64,000 nt of DNA, from the NCBI RefSeq assembly GCF_900323545.1, contig NZ_OOHN01000008.1, forward strand, positions 983,144-1,047,143, in the 5' to 3' direction. Under the pieces are notes generated by a model. It saw only the letters and a list, made by a program, of their open reading frames with translations. It did no database searches and was not told where the DNA came from. Source of the stretch: Actinomyces sp. Marseille-P3109. GTDB taxonomy: Bacteria > Actinomycetota > Actinomycetes > Actinomycetales > Actinomycetaceae. Of the stretch, positions 1 through 10,541 are shown one piece after another. The first letter of the stretch is position 1. Each line of letters starts with the position of its first letter. The translations under genes and the position numbers were made by a program.

Positions 1-50
1 CGGACACCAAGGTGGGGACTGAGACGGACGTCGTGGAGGCCAAGGCCTGA
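1..50 (+). CDS. C-terminal end of an unidentified protein (partial)
   Basis: A frame open from the left edge reads DTKVGTETDVVEAKA and stops with TGA at 48-50. It is followed 34 bases later by a strong hairpin terminator on the same strand, which supports a real gene end here. Too little is present to name the product. The downstream LacI regulator is convergent with it, so a sugar-related function is possible but is not shown. Confidence 0.45.
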   Translation, partial: DTKVGTETDVVEAKA

Positions 51-83
51 GAGGCCGAGCAGCCTTCTGTGACAGGTACGTGT

Positions 84-121
84 CGTGAGGCCCCGACCTT
101 GTGAAAGGTCGGGGCCTCACG
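84..121 (+). terminator. Intrinsic terminator hairpin
   Basis: A perfect inverted repeat of about 17 bp (arms 84-100 and 105-121) encloses a four-base loop, GTGA. It lies just after the stop codon at 50 and before the stop of the convergent LacI gene at 139. The stem is GC-rich and is followed by a T-containing run rather than a pure T tract. It could serve both strands. Confidence 0.85.
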
Positions 122-138
122 GTCCTTCTGACGGCTCT

Positions 139-1167
139 TTATGCGGTGCGACCGGGCACAAGCCTGACATCCATGGGGGAGGGAACGCGTGGGCCCTGGC
201 TGGGGCGGTCGGAGTGGTCATCGTCCGGGGAGGTTGAGGCGGCGTCCCCGATCTGGTCGATGAGCAGTTCGACGGCTGCGCGGGCCAGCTCGGCGATGGG
301 CTGCTGGATGGTGGTCAGCGCCGGCAGAGCCCGGCGCATCGCGACGGTGCCGTCAAAACCGACCACCTTGAAGTCATCGGGAACCCTCAGACCCCGTTCG
401 GAGGCCCACTCGATCACCTGCGCCGCGGTGAGGTCATCGGTGGCGAAGACCGCGTCGATATCCCCGGAGACAAGATCGAGACGCTCACGGATGAGACCGG
501 GGCGCTCGGCGTCGGGCGTGTTGAACTCGACAGTGAGGACGACCGGCTCGATATCGGCCTGCTGGAGCACCTGACGATATCCCTTCTCCCGCAGGTTGTG
601 GGTTCCGGTGCGGGACGTCAGCAGTGCGGGACGACGCGCCCCTCGCTTGAGCAAGTGCTCGGCGGCGATACGTCCACCGGCCTCGTTGTCGCAGCAGACG
701 TTGGGAACGGTGGTGGAGAGGTCCCGGTCGACACTGACCATGGGCAGGTGAATGGAGCTGTAGTCGGCCAGGCCGTCGTTGTGGGCGCTGGAGATGATCC
801 CGTCCACCCGGTGGGAGACCAGGAGATCGAGGTACTCGCGCTCTCGCTCGGCCTTGCCCATGGAGTTGCAGACGAAGGTCCTGTACCCATGGTCGGCCAG
901 GAAGTCCTCGACATGCTCCGTGAGCTCACCGAAGAAGGGCAGTGCAACGGTGGGGACGATGAGCCCGATCGACTGCGTCGACTTGCCGTGCAGGGCCCGG
1001 GCGATCTGATTGGGGCGGTAGTTGAGCTGCGCGATCGCCTCGGCCACCCGCTCCCGTGTCTCCTGGGAGAGGTAGCCGCGGTTGTTGAGCACGCGGGAGA
1101 CTGTAGTCAGCGAGACGCCTGCAGTCTGGGCAACATCTGCCAGTGTGGGTTCGCGGTGTGACTCCAC
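139..1167 (-). CDS. LacI-family transcriptional regulator
   Basis: This is a DNA-binding repressor or activator that responds to a sugar or related ligand. The N-terminus (PTLADVAQTAGVSLTTVSRV, residues 7-26) is the canonical LacI helix-turn-helix, followed by the hinge segment (YRPNQIARAL). The remainder is a periplasmic-binding-protein-like ligand domain (IGLIVPT, VDGIISSA, VVGFDG). Translation starts at GTG 1167 behind a GAGG motif. The C-terminus carries an acidic, serine-rich insert around residues 308-325 before the final VRLVPGRTA; this is unusual but not disruptive. The family is certain, but the ligand cannot be read from the sequence. No matching sugar operon lies downstream; the target may be upstream of the window. 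Confidence 0.93.
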   Translation of the reverse strand: MESHREPTLADVAQTAGVSLTTVSRVLNNRGYLSQETRERVAEAIAQLNYRPNQIARALHGKSTQSIGLIVPTVALPFFGELTEHVEDFLADHGYRTFVCNSMGKAEREREYLDLLVSHRVDGIISSAHNDGLADYSSIHLPMVSVDRDLSTTVPNVCCDNEAGGRIAAEHLLKRGARRPALLTSRTGTHNLREKGYRQVLQQADIEPVVLTVEFNTPDAERPGLIRERLDLVSGDIDAVFATDDLTAAQVIEWASERGLRVPDDFKVVGFDGTVAMRRALPALTTIQQPIAELARAAVELLIDQIGDAASTSPDDDHSDRPSQGPRVPSPMDVRLVPGRTA

Positions 1168-1277
1168 TAGTGGGTCCTCGAGCTCCTTGGTCGTTCACGG
1201 TCGGTGCGATCTGCCATCAAGCATATGCCTCGAGGGGGTCAATACCCAACTGACCTGCGTAAACGTGGAGTCAAGAG

Positions 1278-1901
1278 TTACGCGCTCGGCAGGATCTCAG
1301 CGTAGAAGGAGATCATGGCGCGGGCCATCTGGGCGTGGCCGGCGTCGTCGGGATGGATGCCGTCGATGGCCAGCAGGTCCTTGTCGCCGCTGATCGTCGC
1401 GGTCAGGGCGTCGGTCGAGGTCAGCCCCAAAGAAGTGGCCTCCTCGTGGACGAGCCGGCGGATGGCCTGGAAGCGGGGCCCGATCTCCAGGGAGGGGAAG
1501 TACGGGGCAATGATGACCGGTACGCCCCGCAGCCGGGTGGAGATGAAGGTGAGGTCGTGGTCGATGGCCTGCTCGACCAGCTCACGCTGGGAGGGCAGGA
1601 AGGCGGCGTCGTTCAGACCCAGGCTGATCGTGACGACGTCGGGCTCGCAGCGCAGGACCGCCTCCAACCAGGTGCTGTCCCGGCACGACGGCGAACGCTG
1701 ACCACCGGGCAGATGGCCACCGCGTCGAGCGAAGAACCCAAGCCCGTCCGCCGCCAGGTTCACCTCCCGCCACCGCTGATGCTCGCACACCAGCGAGGTC
1801 CAGCGGTTACGCGGGTGGCTCAGCGCCTGCCAGCCGGTGGTCACGGAGTCGCCGAGGAAGACGGCGGTGGGGAAGTGGTCGGAGTTCGGGATCGTGGACA
1901 C
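1278..1901 (-). CDS. SGNH/GDSL-type esterase or lipase
   Basis: The 207-residue protein has the SGNH hydrolase blocks: GDSV at residues 18-21 with the nucleophile serine, a central glycine (AADGLGF), GLND as block III, and DGIHPDDAGH as the terminal Asp-x-x-His block. No signal peptide is visible, so it is probably cytoplasmic. Family members hydrolyse acyl esters on lipids, sugars or thioesters, and the substrate cannot be inferred. The gene lies upstream of, and in the same direction as, the LacI gene, separated by 110 bases with no obvious hairpin. Co-transcription is possible. Confidence 0.85.
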   Translation of the reverse strand: MSTIPNSDHFPTAVFLGDSVTTGWQALSHPRNRWTSLVCEHQRWREVNLAADGLGFFARRGGHLPGGQRSPSCRDSTWLEAVLRCEPDVVTISLGLNDAAFLPSQRELVEQAIDHDLTFISTRLRGVPVIIAPYFPSLEIGPRFQAIRRLVHEEATSLGLTSTDALTATISGDKDLLAIDGIHPDDAGHAQMARAMISFYAEILPSA

Positions 1902-1946
1902 GCCTCACGACTGTAGTTCTCCAGGCCGGAAGGAGCCAGCGCAGAC

Positions 1947-2705
1947 TCAGGCCGACTCGCCCGGTCCGGTCACCCGAGCCGGCTCTTTCTCATCCGCCTC
2001 ATCCACCGGCTTCGTCCTTTCAGTCAGGACGCCGTCGTGCATGACCAGGACCCGGTCGCAGACGGGAAGGAGGCGTTCATCATGGGTGACCATGACCGTG
2101 GCCTTACCCAGCTCGTGGGTCTGATCGGCCAGCAGATGGGCGACGTCCTGGGCACGCCGGGTGTCCAGGGCGGCGGTCGGCTCGTCAGCGAGAATGATGT
2201 CCGGGTCGTGGTACAGGGCAACGGCGATGGCGGCGCGCTGGCGCTCACCGCCGGAGAGCTCAGAGGGATAGGCGTGTGCTCGCTGAGAGATACCGAGCGA
2301 GTCCAGGAGATGGTCCCGCCTGTCAGTGTCGCTCTTCGTGCGGGTGACTCGGTCATGCAGGCCGAACTGGTCGTTGAGCCTCAGAAAGGGAACCAGTCCG
2401 GAGGCCTGGAGAACGAAACCGATGCGTCGGAGCCTGATCCCGGCCCGGCGCTTCTCCGGCAGGGCGGAGAACGGCTCACCCGAGATGGTGACGGTGCCGC
2501 TGGAGGGGGTGCGCAGGCCGCCCATGATGGTCAGGAGCGTGGACTTTCCTGAACCGGACGGGCCCAGGATCCCGACCAGCTCACCGGCGCGCAGCTGGAG
2601 ATCGGTGCTGCGCAGCGCATGAACGGTCTCATCGCCCTGACGGTAGTCCCGGGTCACTGAGTCCAGGGTCATGACCGTGGTCGCGACTGTTTCCGACGTG
2701 GTCAT
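1947..2705 (-). CDS. ABC transporter ATP-binding protein, MacB/HrtA-like
   Basis: This is the ATPase subunit of an exporter, working with the permease whose stop codon overlaps its start. Walker A is GPSGSGKST (residues 48-56), the signature LSGGERQR begins at 150, and Walker B is IILADEPTAALD from 170, followed by the H-loop MVTHDE. The Q-loop reads FVLQASGLVPFL. The C-terminal tail after residue 235 is charged and poorly conserved. The size and signature place it with the LolD/MacB/HrtA group that partners FtsX-fold permeases. The substrate is unproven; heme is one possibility, based on the partner's resemblance to HrtB. Confidence 0.9.
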   Translation of the reverse strand: MTTSETVATTVMTLDSVTRDYRQGDETVHALRSTDLQLRAGELVGILGPSGSGKSTLLTIMGGLRTPSSGTVTISGEPFSALPEKRRAGIRLRRIGFVLQASGLVPFLRLNDQFGLHDRVTRTKSDTDRRDHLLDSLGISQRAHAYPSELSGGERQRAAIAVALYHDPDIILADEPTAALDTRRAQDVAHLLADQTHELGKATVMVTHDERLLPVCDRVLVMHDGVLTERTKPVDEADEKEPARVTGPGESA

Positions 2706-3814
2706 GAGATGGCCTCCACGGGGTCGATGCGGGAGACGACCCGCACGGAGATGAGACCGCCGATGACCGATACGAGGACGAAGGCGGCAGCGATGAGAAG
2801 ATCAAGGAGGCCGGAGAGCCTGAAGGGCACAGCACTGGGCAGGACCAATGAGGTCACTACCGTCAGAAGCAGCCCGATGCCGATACCGGCGACCGACAGT
2901 ATGAGCGTCTGGGCGCAGCCGGACCGAATGAGGTAGCCCGTGGGCACGCCACGTGCCTTGAGGATCCCCAGCACCGGCCTCTTCTGCAGGGTGAGCACGT
3001 AGACGAAGATGCCCAGCACCGTGGAGGCGATGACGATCAATGAGCCGATCATGAGGCTGAAGGTCAGGACCTGTGCCGAGTAGCCGGGCAGTGTCTGGAT
3101 AAGCTGCTCACTGGTGAGGACCGTCAGGCCCGCCTTCTGAGCCGACTCCATGGCCGCGCCGTCACCGGTGAGGTCGGCCTTGAACACGACGGCGGAGACC
3201 GCGGGGGACAGGCTGGTGGGGCCGTACTGACTCAGGGCCTGTCCGTCCAGAGTGACCACCGGGGCCGACTGGAAGGTCGTGTCGTGGGTGAAGCCGACGA
3301 TCGTCCAGTCATGATCGGATCCCAGGAGTCGGATCGTGTCCCCGACTTCGAGCCCTTTAGCCTTCAGGGAGTCGTCCACGAGGACCTCCCTACCGGGATC
3401 CGAGATCGCTCGTCCGCTGGCCACGGCCGGGCTGAGCCCTCCGTCCAGATCGATGCCGAAGGCGAAGACGTCGTCCCGCAACGCCTCACCGTCCTCATCC
3501 TTGACACCCTGCGCCTGTGCGACAGCTGCGGTGCTCATGAGGGTCGATGCCGTGGTTCCGTTCTCTTTGGCCAGGTCCTTGGCGGTGCTCAGCTGCTCGT
3601 CACTCAGCCGTGAGGCGGAGAGGTTCTCGTTGGAGGCGTCGGTGATGGCGATGCTCGCCGAGTTCCAGCCGTCGATTCCGGCACGGTAGAGATGAGCCAG
3701 GCCGACGGCCAGCGACGCCAAGAAAAATGTGAGGTACGCTACTAGTACGATGATGGACGTGATGAGTCCGAAACGAACGGGCTCGTGGCGGATCTCGCGC
3801 AGCGCGAGGAACAT
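2702..3814 (-). CDS. ABC transporter permease, FtsX fold (HrtB/DevC-like)
   Basis: The 370-residue protein has one N-terminal membrane helix (about residues 15-42), a large extracytoplasmic domain (about 45-245) and three C-terminal helices, the layout of FtsX/MacB-type permeases with four helices. The opening MFLALREIRHEPVRFG and the following segment resemble, from memory, heme-efflux HrtB and DevC proteins. The stop overlaps the start of the ATPase gene (ATGA), so the two are translationally coupled. The gene is divergent from the UvrA-like gene; the 210-base gap contains an inverted repeat that may be the operator. Assignment to a transporter pair is firm; the heme role is a guess. Confidence 0.87.
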   Translation of the reverse strand: MFLALREIRHEPVRFGLITSIIVLVAYLTFFLASLAVGLAHLYRAGIDGWNSASIAITDASNENLSASRLSDEQLSTAKDLAKENGTTASTLMSTAAVAQAQGVKDEDGEALRDDVFAFGIDLDGGLSPAVASGRAISDPGREVLVDDSLKAKGLEVGDTIRLLGSDHDWTIVGFTHDTTFQSAPVVTLDGQALSQYGPTSLSPAVSAVVFKADLTGDGAAMESAQKAGLTVLTSEQLIQTLPGYSAQVLTFSLMIGSLIVIASTVLGIFVYVLTLQKRPVLGILKARGVPTGYLIRSGCAQTLILSVAGIGIGLLLTVVTSLVLPSAVPFRLSGLLDLLIAAAFVLVSVIGGLISVRVVSRIDPVEAIS

Positions 3815-3991
3815 GGGGCTCCCTGAGGAAATAGTCGGCAGGCGGGCCGGCCGGCGCGCTCTGGGAAGGGTACACGGCGCACGCGTGGCGCGCCTGGTCG
3901 TGCCGTGTTCCCGCGGTGGGCGTGCCTGAAGGAAGATGGGGAAGGGGGAGGTGTGGGATCCCGGGGCGCATGTCGTCTCCGCGAGAATGAC

Positions 3992-4005
3992 ATAATGTGC
4001 ATTAT
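3992..4005. promoter_or_regulatory. Inverted repeat in the divergent promoter region
   Basis: ATAATG and CATTAT are separated by two bases, forming a compact dyad in an AT-rich patch between the exporter permease (start 3814) and the UvrA-like gene (start 4025). Its location suits an operator for a TetR- or MarR-type repressor controlling either gene. No such regulator is encoded next to it, so the binding protein is unknown. Confidence 0.45.
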
Positions 4006-4024
4006 CGGCGATAGGTGGGATTGA

Positions 4025-6452
<2,428 letters not shown>

Positions 6453-6466
<14 letters not shown>

Positions 6467-7739
6467 GACAAAGGGCTATGGACACGCCGAAGCGGTACAG
6501 ACCTACCGGATCCGCCCGGCGATCATGGCGGACTCCTCGGCCATCCGCAAGATCCGCAATGTCGCCGTGCGGGAGTCCCTGGCCATCTGGACCAACATCG
6601 AGCAGGACTCTGCTGGGGCCGAGGCATGGCTTGCCCCCATGGTCCAGCGCGGAACGGCTCTCGTTGCCCATGTCAGTGGCAAGCCGCAGGACGTCGTCGG
6701 CTTCGCGGTCGCCGGCCCCTGGCACTCCTATGAGGGCTACGCCCGCACGGTCGAGAACTCGATCTACCTGAGCCCAGCTGCTCAGGGGCATGGCCTCGGT
6801 TCCAGGCTTCTGGCCGCACTGATCGAGGCCTCGCGGGAGGCCGGGGACCGCACCATGATCGCTCTCATCGAGGCGGGCAACACGGCCTCGATTCACCTGC
6901 ATGAGCGCTATGGTTTCAACACTGTCGGGACCATCCCGCAGGCCGGCGAGAAGCTCGGACGGCTCCTCGACCTGACCCTCATGAGCCGGTCCCTGAAAGG
7001 ACCCACGATGCATAGCAACCAGCAACCCGTCTGCAACAGCCGCTTCCGGCAGGTGGGCGCTACCGAGCCCATCCAGCTTCAGCCGGAGGAGCCTGCGGTC
7101 ACTCAGTGGCAGGTCAGCGCAATCGCCGACCTCGTCACGCATCTGCTGAGCCTTGTCGGAGCCCCGGAGGGACGGCCGGCGATCATCGCCGTCGACGGGC
7201 GTGGTGGATCCGGCAAGACCACGCTCACCACAGCACTGGCCACGGCCGTCCCCGGTGCGCAAGCCTTCCACCTTGACGACCTCATCTGGAACGAGCCGCT
7301 CTACGACTGGGACCAGCTGTACGTCGACACCCTGACCCAGTTGCGTCAGGCCGGCAGCCTCGATCTCGTCCCGGACAAGTGGCGGGAGCACGGGCGCGAG
7401 GGCTCCATCCGGATCCCAGCCGGCTCTCCCCTGGTCCTCGTCGAGGGAACCGGAGCCGGCCTGGGCGCAGTCAGCAGCCTCATCGACGCGCACGTGTGGG
7501 TCCAGACCGGAGACGACGTGGCCGAGCGCCGCGGCATCATCCGCGACATCGAGGAGGGCGTCAACGGCGACGCCGAGGAGTCAGTGCGCTTCTGGCACTG
7601 GTGGATGGCAGGCGAGCGCCTCTTCTTCGCCAAGGACCGACCCTGGGAGCGCGCCGACGTCATCGTCTCCGGCGACGCCCCGGCCGGTGTGGAACCGGGA
7701 GAGGTCGCCTGGATCCCGGGGACGCTCCTCCCCCGCTGA
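6453..7739 (+). CDS. GNAT N-acetyltransferase fused to a P-loop (uridine-kinase-like) protein
   Basis: Residues ~15-180 form a GNAT acetyltransferase of the phosphinothricin-acetyltransferase type, with the acetyl-CoA loop QGHGLGSR near 111-118 and the HERYGF C-terminal motif. Residues ~215-428 form a nucleoside-kinase-like P-loop domain with GRGGSGKTT at 249-257 and an acidic FHLDDLIW motif. ATG 6453 is preferred to ATG 6447 because the latter abuts the Shine-Dalgarno sequence. The first 14 bases overlap the UvrA-like gene. An internal ATG at 7008 is preceded by AAAGGA at a six-base spacing, so the kinase part may also be made alone. The acceptor of the acetyl group and the kinase substrate are unknown. 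Confidence 0.85.
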
Positions 7740-7783
7740 GGCACGAGGGGCCACCGAGCCGCCCCGTTGCTCAGGCCGGGCTC

Positions 7784-8905
7784 TCAGTCCCCCAGTGCCG
7801 TCCCCACGGCGCGTGCGGCCTGGATCCACTCGTGGTCGGCCGGCACGAACTTGGTATGTCCGGCCACATCCTTGAGGGGAACCAGTGCGGTGCCGTGGCC
7901 GCGGTCGGCCACCATGACACCGTACTTGCCCTCGGCGATCGCATTGGCGCCGGCCACCCCCAGGCGCGTGCCCAGCAGGCGGTCGGCCCCGCAGGGCGAG
8001 CCGCCCCGCTGGACGTACCCCAGGATGGGGACGCGAGCCTCCAGGCCGGTGAGGCTCTCCAGCTGCTCGGCCAGGGTAAAGGTGTTGGCGCGGTGGGAGG
8101 CCTCCAGGCGCTTGACGCCCCGCTTGGCCATCGCCTTGCGCTCGGGGCTGGAAGCGTCCTTGACCAGGGCTCGGGCGTGCTCCAGCTCTGCGTGATCCGT
8201 CACCGATAGCGCACCCTCGGCCACGGCCACCACCGAGAAGGATGATCCGTGGGATCGGCGTCGCTCGATCTTGTCCGCGATCGCGTCCACCGAGTACGGG
8301 ATCTCGGGCAGCAGGATGACATCAGCCCCGCCTGCGATCCCCGCTCCCAGGGCCAGCCACCCGGCTCGGTGCCCCATGATCTCGGTGAGGATGATGCGGT
8401 GGTGGGAGTGCGCCGTCGAGTGCAGCCGGTCCACGGCCTCCGTGGCGATCTCCAGGGCCGTGGCGAAGCCGAAGGAGGAATCGGTGTGGACGATGTCGTT
8501 GTCGATGGTCTTGGGCAGGTGGATGACGTTGAGGCCGGCGTCCATGAGGCGCTTGGCGTTCTTGGCGGTCCCACCCCCGCCGAGGCACACGAGTGTGTCG
8601 ATCCCGTCCTTCTCGCAGTTCTCCACGATGGTGGGCACCATGTCGCGCGGCTCGCCGTCCACCATCATGCGATGCACCTTGTCCCGGCTGGTTCCCAGCA
8701 TGGTGCCGCCGGTGGTGAGGATTCCGGACAGGGCGGCGGCGTCCAGCTCGATGAAACGGTTCTCGGCCAGACCTCGCATGCCGTCACGAAAGCCGATGAG
8801 CTCCCATCCGTGCTGCTGGATCGCAGCCTTCCCGAATCCCCGAATCGCCGCGTTGAGTCCCGGGGCGTCGCCGCCCGCTGTGAGAATGCCGATGCGCTGA
8901 GCCAT
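7784..8905 (-). CDS. pfkA: 6-phosphofructokinase, probably pyrophosphate-dependent
   Basis: The protein phosphorylates fructose 6-phosphate in glycolysis. The family motifs are clear: TAGGDAPGLNAAIRG near the N-terminus, PKTIDND at 131-137 with the catalytic aspartate at 135, and EIMGHRAGWLA. The two positions that decide the phosphoryl donor differ from E. coli PfkA: GGDGS becomes GGGGT (109-113), and the glycine before TIDND becomes lysine (K132). That lysine is typical of pyrophosphate-linked and clade-III enzymes. PPi-dependent PFK activity has been reported biochemically in Actinomyces naeslundii, which fits. The gene is convergent with the GNAT-kinase gene and divergent from rbpA. Confidence 0.9.
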   Translation of the reverse strand: MAQRIGILTAGGDAPGLNAAIRGFGKAAIQQHGWELIGFRDGMRGLAENRFIELDAAALSGILTTGGTMLGTSRDKVHRMMVDGEPRDMVPTIVENCEKDGIDTLVCLGGGGTAKNAKRLMDAGLNVIHLPKTIDNDIVHTDSSFGFATALEIATEAVDRLHSTAHSHHRIILTEIMGHRAGWLALGAGIAGGADVILLPEIPYSVDAIADKIERRRSHGSSFSVVAVAEGALSVTDHAELEHARALVKDASSPERKAMAKRGVKRLEASHRANTFTLAEQLESLTGLEARVPILGYVQRGGSPCGADRLLGTRLGVAGANAIAEGKYGVMVADRGHGTALVPLKDVAGHTKFVPADHEWIQAARAVGTALGD

Positions 8906-9068
8906 GGGGCCAAGTATGCCGCGGTTCCTCGTGACCTACACGCCGTACCCGCTGGTGCCCGCGGTGAGAACCACGAGGACGCCGCCGATTCCCCATCGAC
9001 TCCGCCCAGCGTCATCGCCTGTTTTAACAACCGGTATCATCGTCACCCGGATCGCGTCGAGATCGGTG

Positions 9069-9094
9069 GGAACAATTCGCCCTCCTCCGGTGTT
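9069..9094 (+). promoter_or_regulatory. Candidate SigR-type (thiol-stress) promoter of rbpA
   Basis: GGAAC at 9069-9073 and GTT at 9092-9094 are separated by 18 bases, matching the actinobacterial SigR/SigH consensus GGAAT-N18-GTT at all but one position. It lies about 90 bases before the rbpA start. Streptomyces rbpA is a known SigR target, so the location is biologically sensible. The match is short and could arise by chance. Confidence 0.45.
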
Positions 9095-9182
9095 GACGCA
9101 TCGGTGCCCTGAGCTGCGCGGGACGCATGCGCCGCCAGGGACGGGGCACCGGCGAGAGACGAGCCACGAGGAGGCCACAAGC

Positions 9183-9542
9183 ATGGCAGACCGCGCACTG
9201 CGGGGCATGACCATCGGCGCGAAGTCGATGGAGTCGGAGGACGGCGTCGAGTTCGCTGAGCGGATGATCGTCAGCTACGAGTGCCCGATGGCGCACGTGA
9301 CCAGGATCCCGATGTCGACTGAGGCCGAGGTGCCCCCCACGTGGGAGTGCCCCGAGTGCGGGCAGCCCGCCGCCAGGCGCGGTGAGGAAGAGCCCGAGCC
9401 CGACGAGCCCAAGAAGACCCCCCGCACCCACTGGGACATGCTCCTGGAGCGCCGCAAGGTCGAGGAGCTCGAGGTTCTCCTCAACGAGCGCCTTGAGGCG
9501 CTGCGCAGCGGCGAGGTCTACCGCGAGCGAGTCAGCGGCTGA
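9183..9542 (+). CDS. rbpA: RNA polymerase-binding protein RbpA
   Basis: This 119-residue actinobacterial transcription factor binds the sigma-A holoenzyme and stabilises the open complex. It shows the N-terminal MADRALRGMTIGAKSME tail, the structured core with YECPMAH...WECPECG that supplies cysteines and a histidine for metal binding, the basic linker, and the C-terminal sigma-interacting helix (HWDMLLERRKVEELEVLLNE, about residues 80-99). ATG 9183 is chosen over upstream starts because it gives the canonical N-terminus and follows GAGGCC. It is monocistronic: a strong hairpin lies 27 bases after its stop. Confidence 0.97.
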   Translation: MADRALRGMTIGAKSMESEDGVEFAERMIVSYECPMAHVTRIPMSTEAEVPPTWECPECGQPAARRGEEEPEPDEPKKTPRTHWDMLLERRKVEELEVLLNERLEALRSGEVYRERVSG

Positions 9543-9568
9543 CCGTCCTGAAGACCCGTGTGGACCAG

Positions 9569-9605
9569 ATCGAAAGGGCCACCCTTCGTGGGTGGCCCTT
9601 TCGAT
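9569..9605. terminator. Bidirectional intrinsic terminator
   Basis: A perfect 16-bp stem (9569-9584 with 9590-9605) encloses the loop TTCGT. It stands between the convergent ends of rbpA and the polyprenol-phosphate mannosyltransferase gene. The stem contains AAAG on one arm and CTTT on the other, giving short T-rich stretches in both directions. Confidence 0.92.
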
Positions 9606-9639
9606 GTCTTTCTTGGAGGACGACGCCAGGTGATGTAGG

Positions 9640-10515
9640 TCAGGAGCGTTTCTGGCGCGATGACGCTGACGGGCGTCGCTGGTAGCCGGTCGCGGTCCGG
9701 CGGCGCCTGTCGCGAGCGGCACGCAGGCGGCTTCCGGCGATCTTGGCGGCGTCGAGCAGCTGGCCGGAGCGCTTGGCGACGCCCCAGCGGGTCACCAGGG
9801 ACAGCTCCTCGGTGAAGATCCCCCCGGAGAGCTTGGACTGCCCGGCCTCCCGTTCCAGGAAGGTGATGGGCATCTCCACGATACGGCCCCCGACCTCATC
9901 GACGAGCTTGGTCATGTTGACCTGGAACCCGTAGCCGAGGGCCTCGACCTTGCTCAGGTCCATACGGCGCAGGATGGAGGCACGGAAGACCCGGAAACCG
10001 GCGGTCGCGTCCTTGACCCGCAGTCCCAGCATGGCGTTGATGTAGAGGTTGCCGGCCTTGGACAGGGCCACGCGCTTGGCGTCCCAGCCCTCGGTGGCGC
10101 CGCCGGAGACCCATCGCGACCCGATGACGAGGTCGGGCTCGTCAGCCATCTCAGCGCGCTGGATGAGCAGGGCAAGGTCCTCGGCCCGGTGGGAGCCGTC
10201 GGCATCCATCTCGACGATGAGCTCGTAGCCGGCCGCCAGTGCCCAGGAGAATCCGGCGAGGTAGGCCGGCCCCAACCCGTTCTTCTCCGAACGGTGCAGG
10301 ACGTGGATCTGGGAGTCCTCATCGGCGCGCGTGTCGGCGTAGTCACCGGTGCCGTCGGGGGAACCGTCGTCGACGACGAGAATGTCCGCCTCGGGAGTGT
10401 GCTCGCGGACCCGGTCCAGTGCCGTGGGCAGGGACTCGATCTCGTTGTAGGTCGGGATGACGACGAGTGCCTTCACTTCTCTCTCCATGGTTGGGGTGTG
10501 GGGCGCAGAGGCCAC
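9640..10515 (-). CDS. Polyprenol monophosphomannose synthase (glycosyltransferase family 2)
   Basis: The enzyme transfers mannose from GDP-mannose to polyprenyl phosphate, giving the lipid donor for mannosylation of proteins and glycolipids on the outer side of the membrane. GT-2 motifs are present: VVIPTYNE near residue 18, VDDGSPDGTGD, and the DxD-type EMDADGSH. The C-terminal tail is very basic and probably contacts the membrane. There is no membrane helix, as in the soluble domain of mycobacterial Ppm1. GTG 10515 is the longest start; ATG 10488 gives a shorter and equally plausible N-terminus. It lies 26 bases behind lnt in the same direction. Confidence 0.92.
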   Translation of the reverse strand: MASAPHTPTMEREVKALVVIPTYNEIESLPTALDRVREHTPEADILVVDDGSPDGTGDYADTRADEDSQIHVLHRSEKNGLGPAYLAGFSWALAAGYELIVEMDADGSHRAEDLALLIQRAEMADEPDLVIGSRWVSGGATEGWDAKRVALSKAGNLYINAMLGLRVKDATAGFRVFRASILRRMDLSKVEALGYGFQVNMTKLVDEVGGRIVEMPITFLEREAGQSKLSGGIFTEELSLVTRWGVAKRSGQLLDAAKIAGSRLRAARDRRRRTATGYQRRPSASSRQKRS

Positions 10516-10541
10516 CTGAGACGCCCTGAGGGTATCTGAGA

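Noticed and set aside
1257..1283. GCGTAA and TTACGC arms near the SGNH hydrolase stop as a possible LacI operator
   Set aside because: The 15-base spacing is unlike LacI-family operators, and the right arm includes the stop codon. Chance is likely.
8936..9182. A small minus-strand frame between pfkA and rbpA (ending RWGIGGVLVVLTAGTSGYGV)
   Set aside because: It has one hydrophobic stretch but no ribosome-binding site and no known family, and it overlaps the likely rbpA promoter. Not enough to call a gene.
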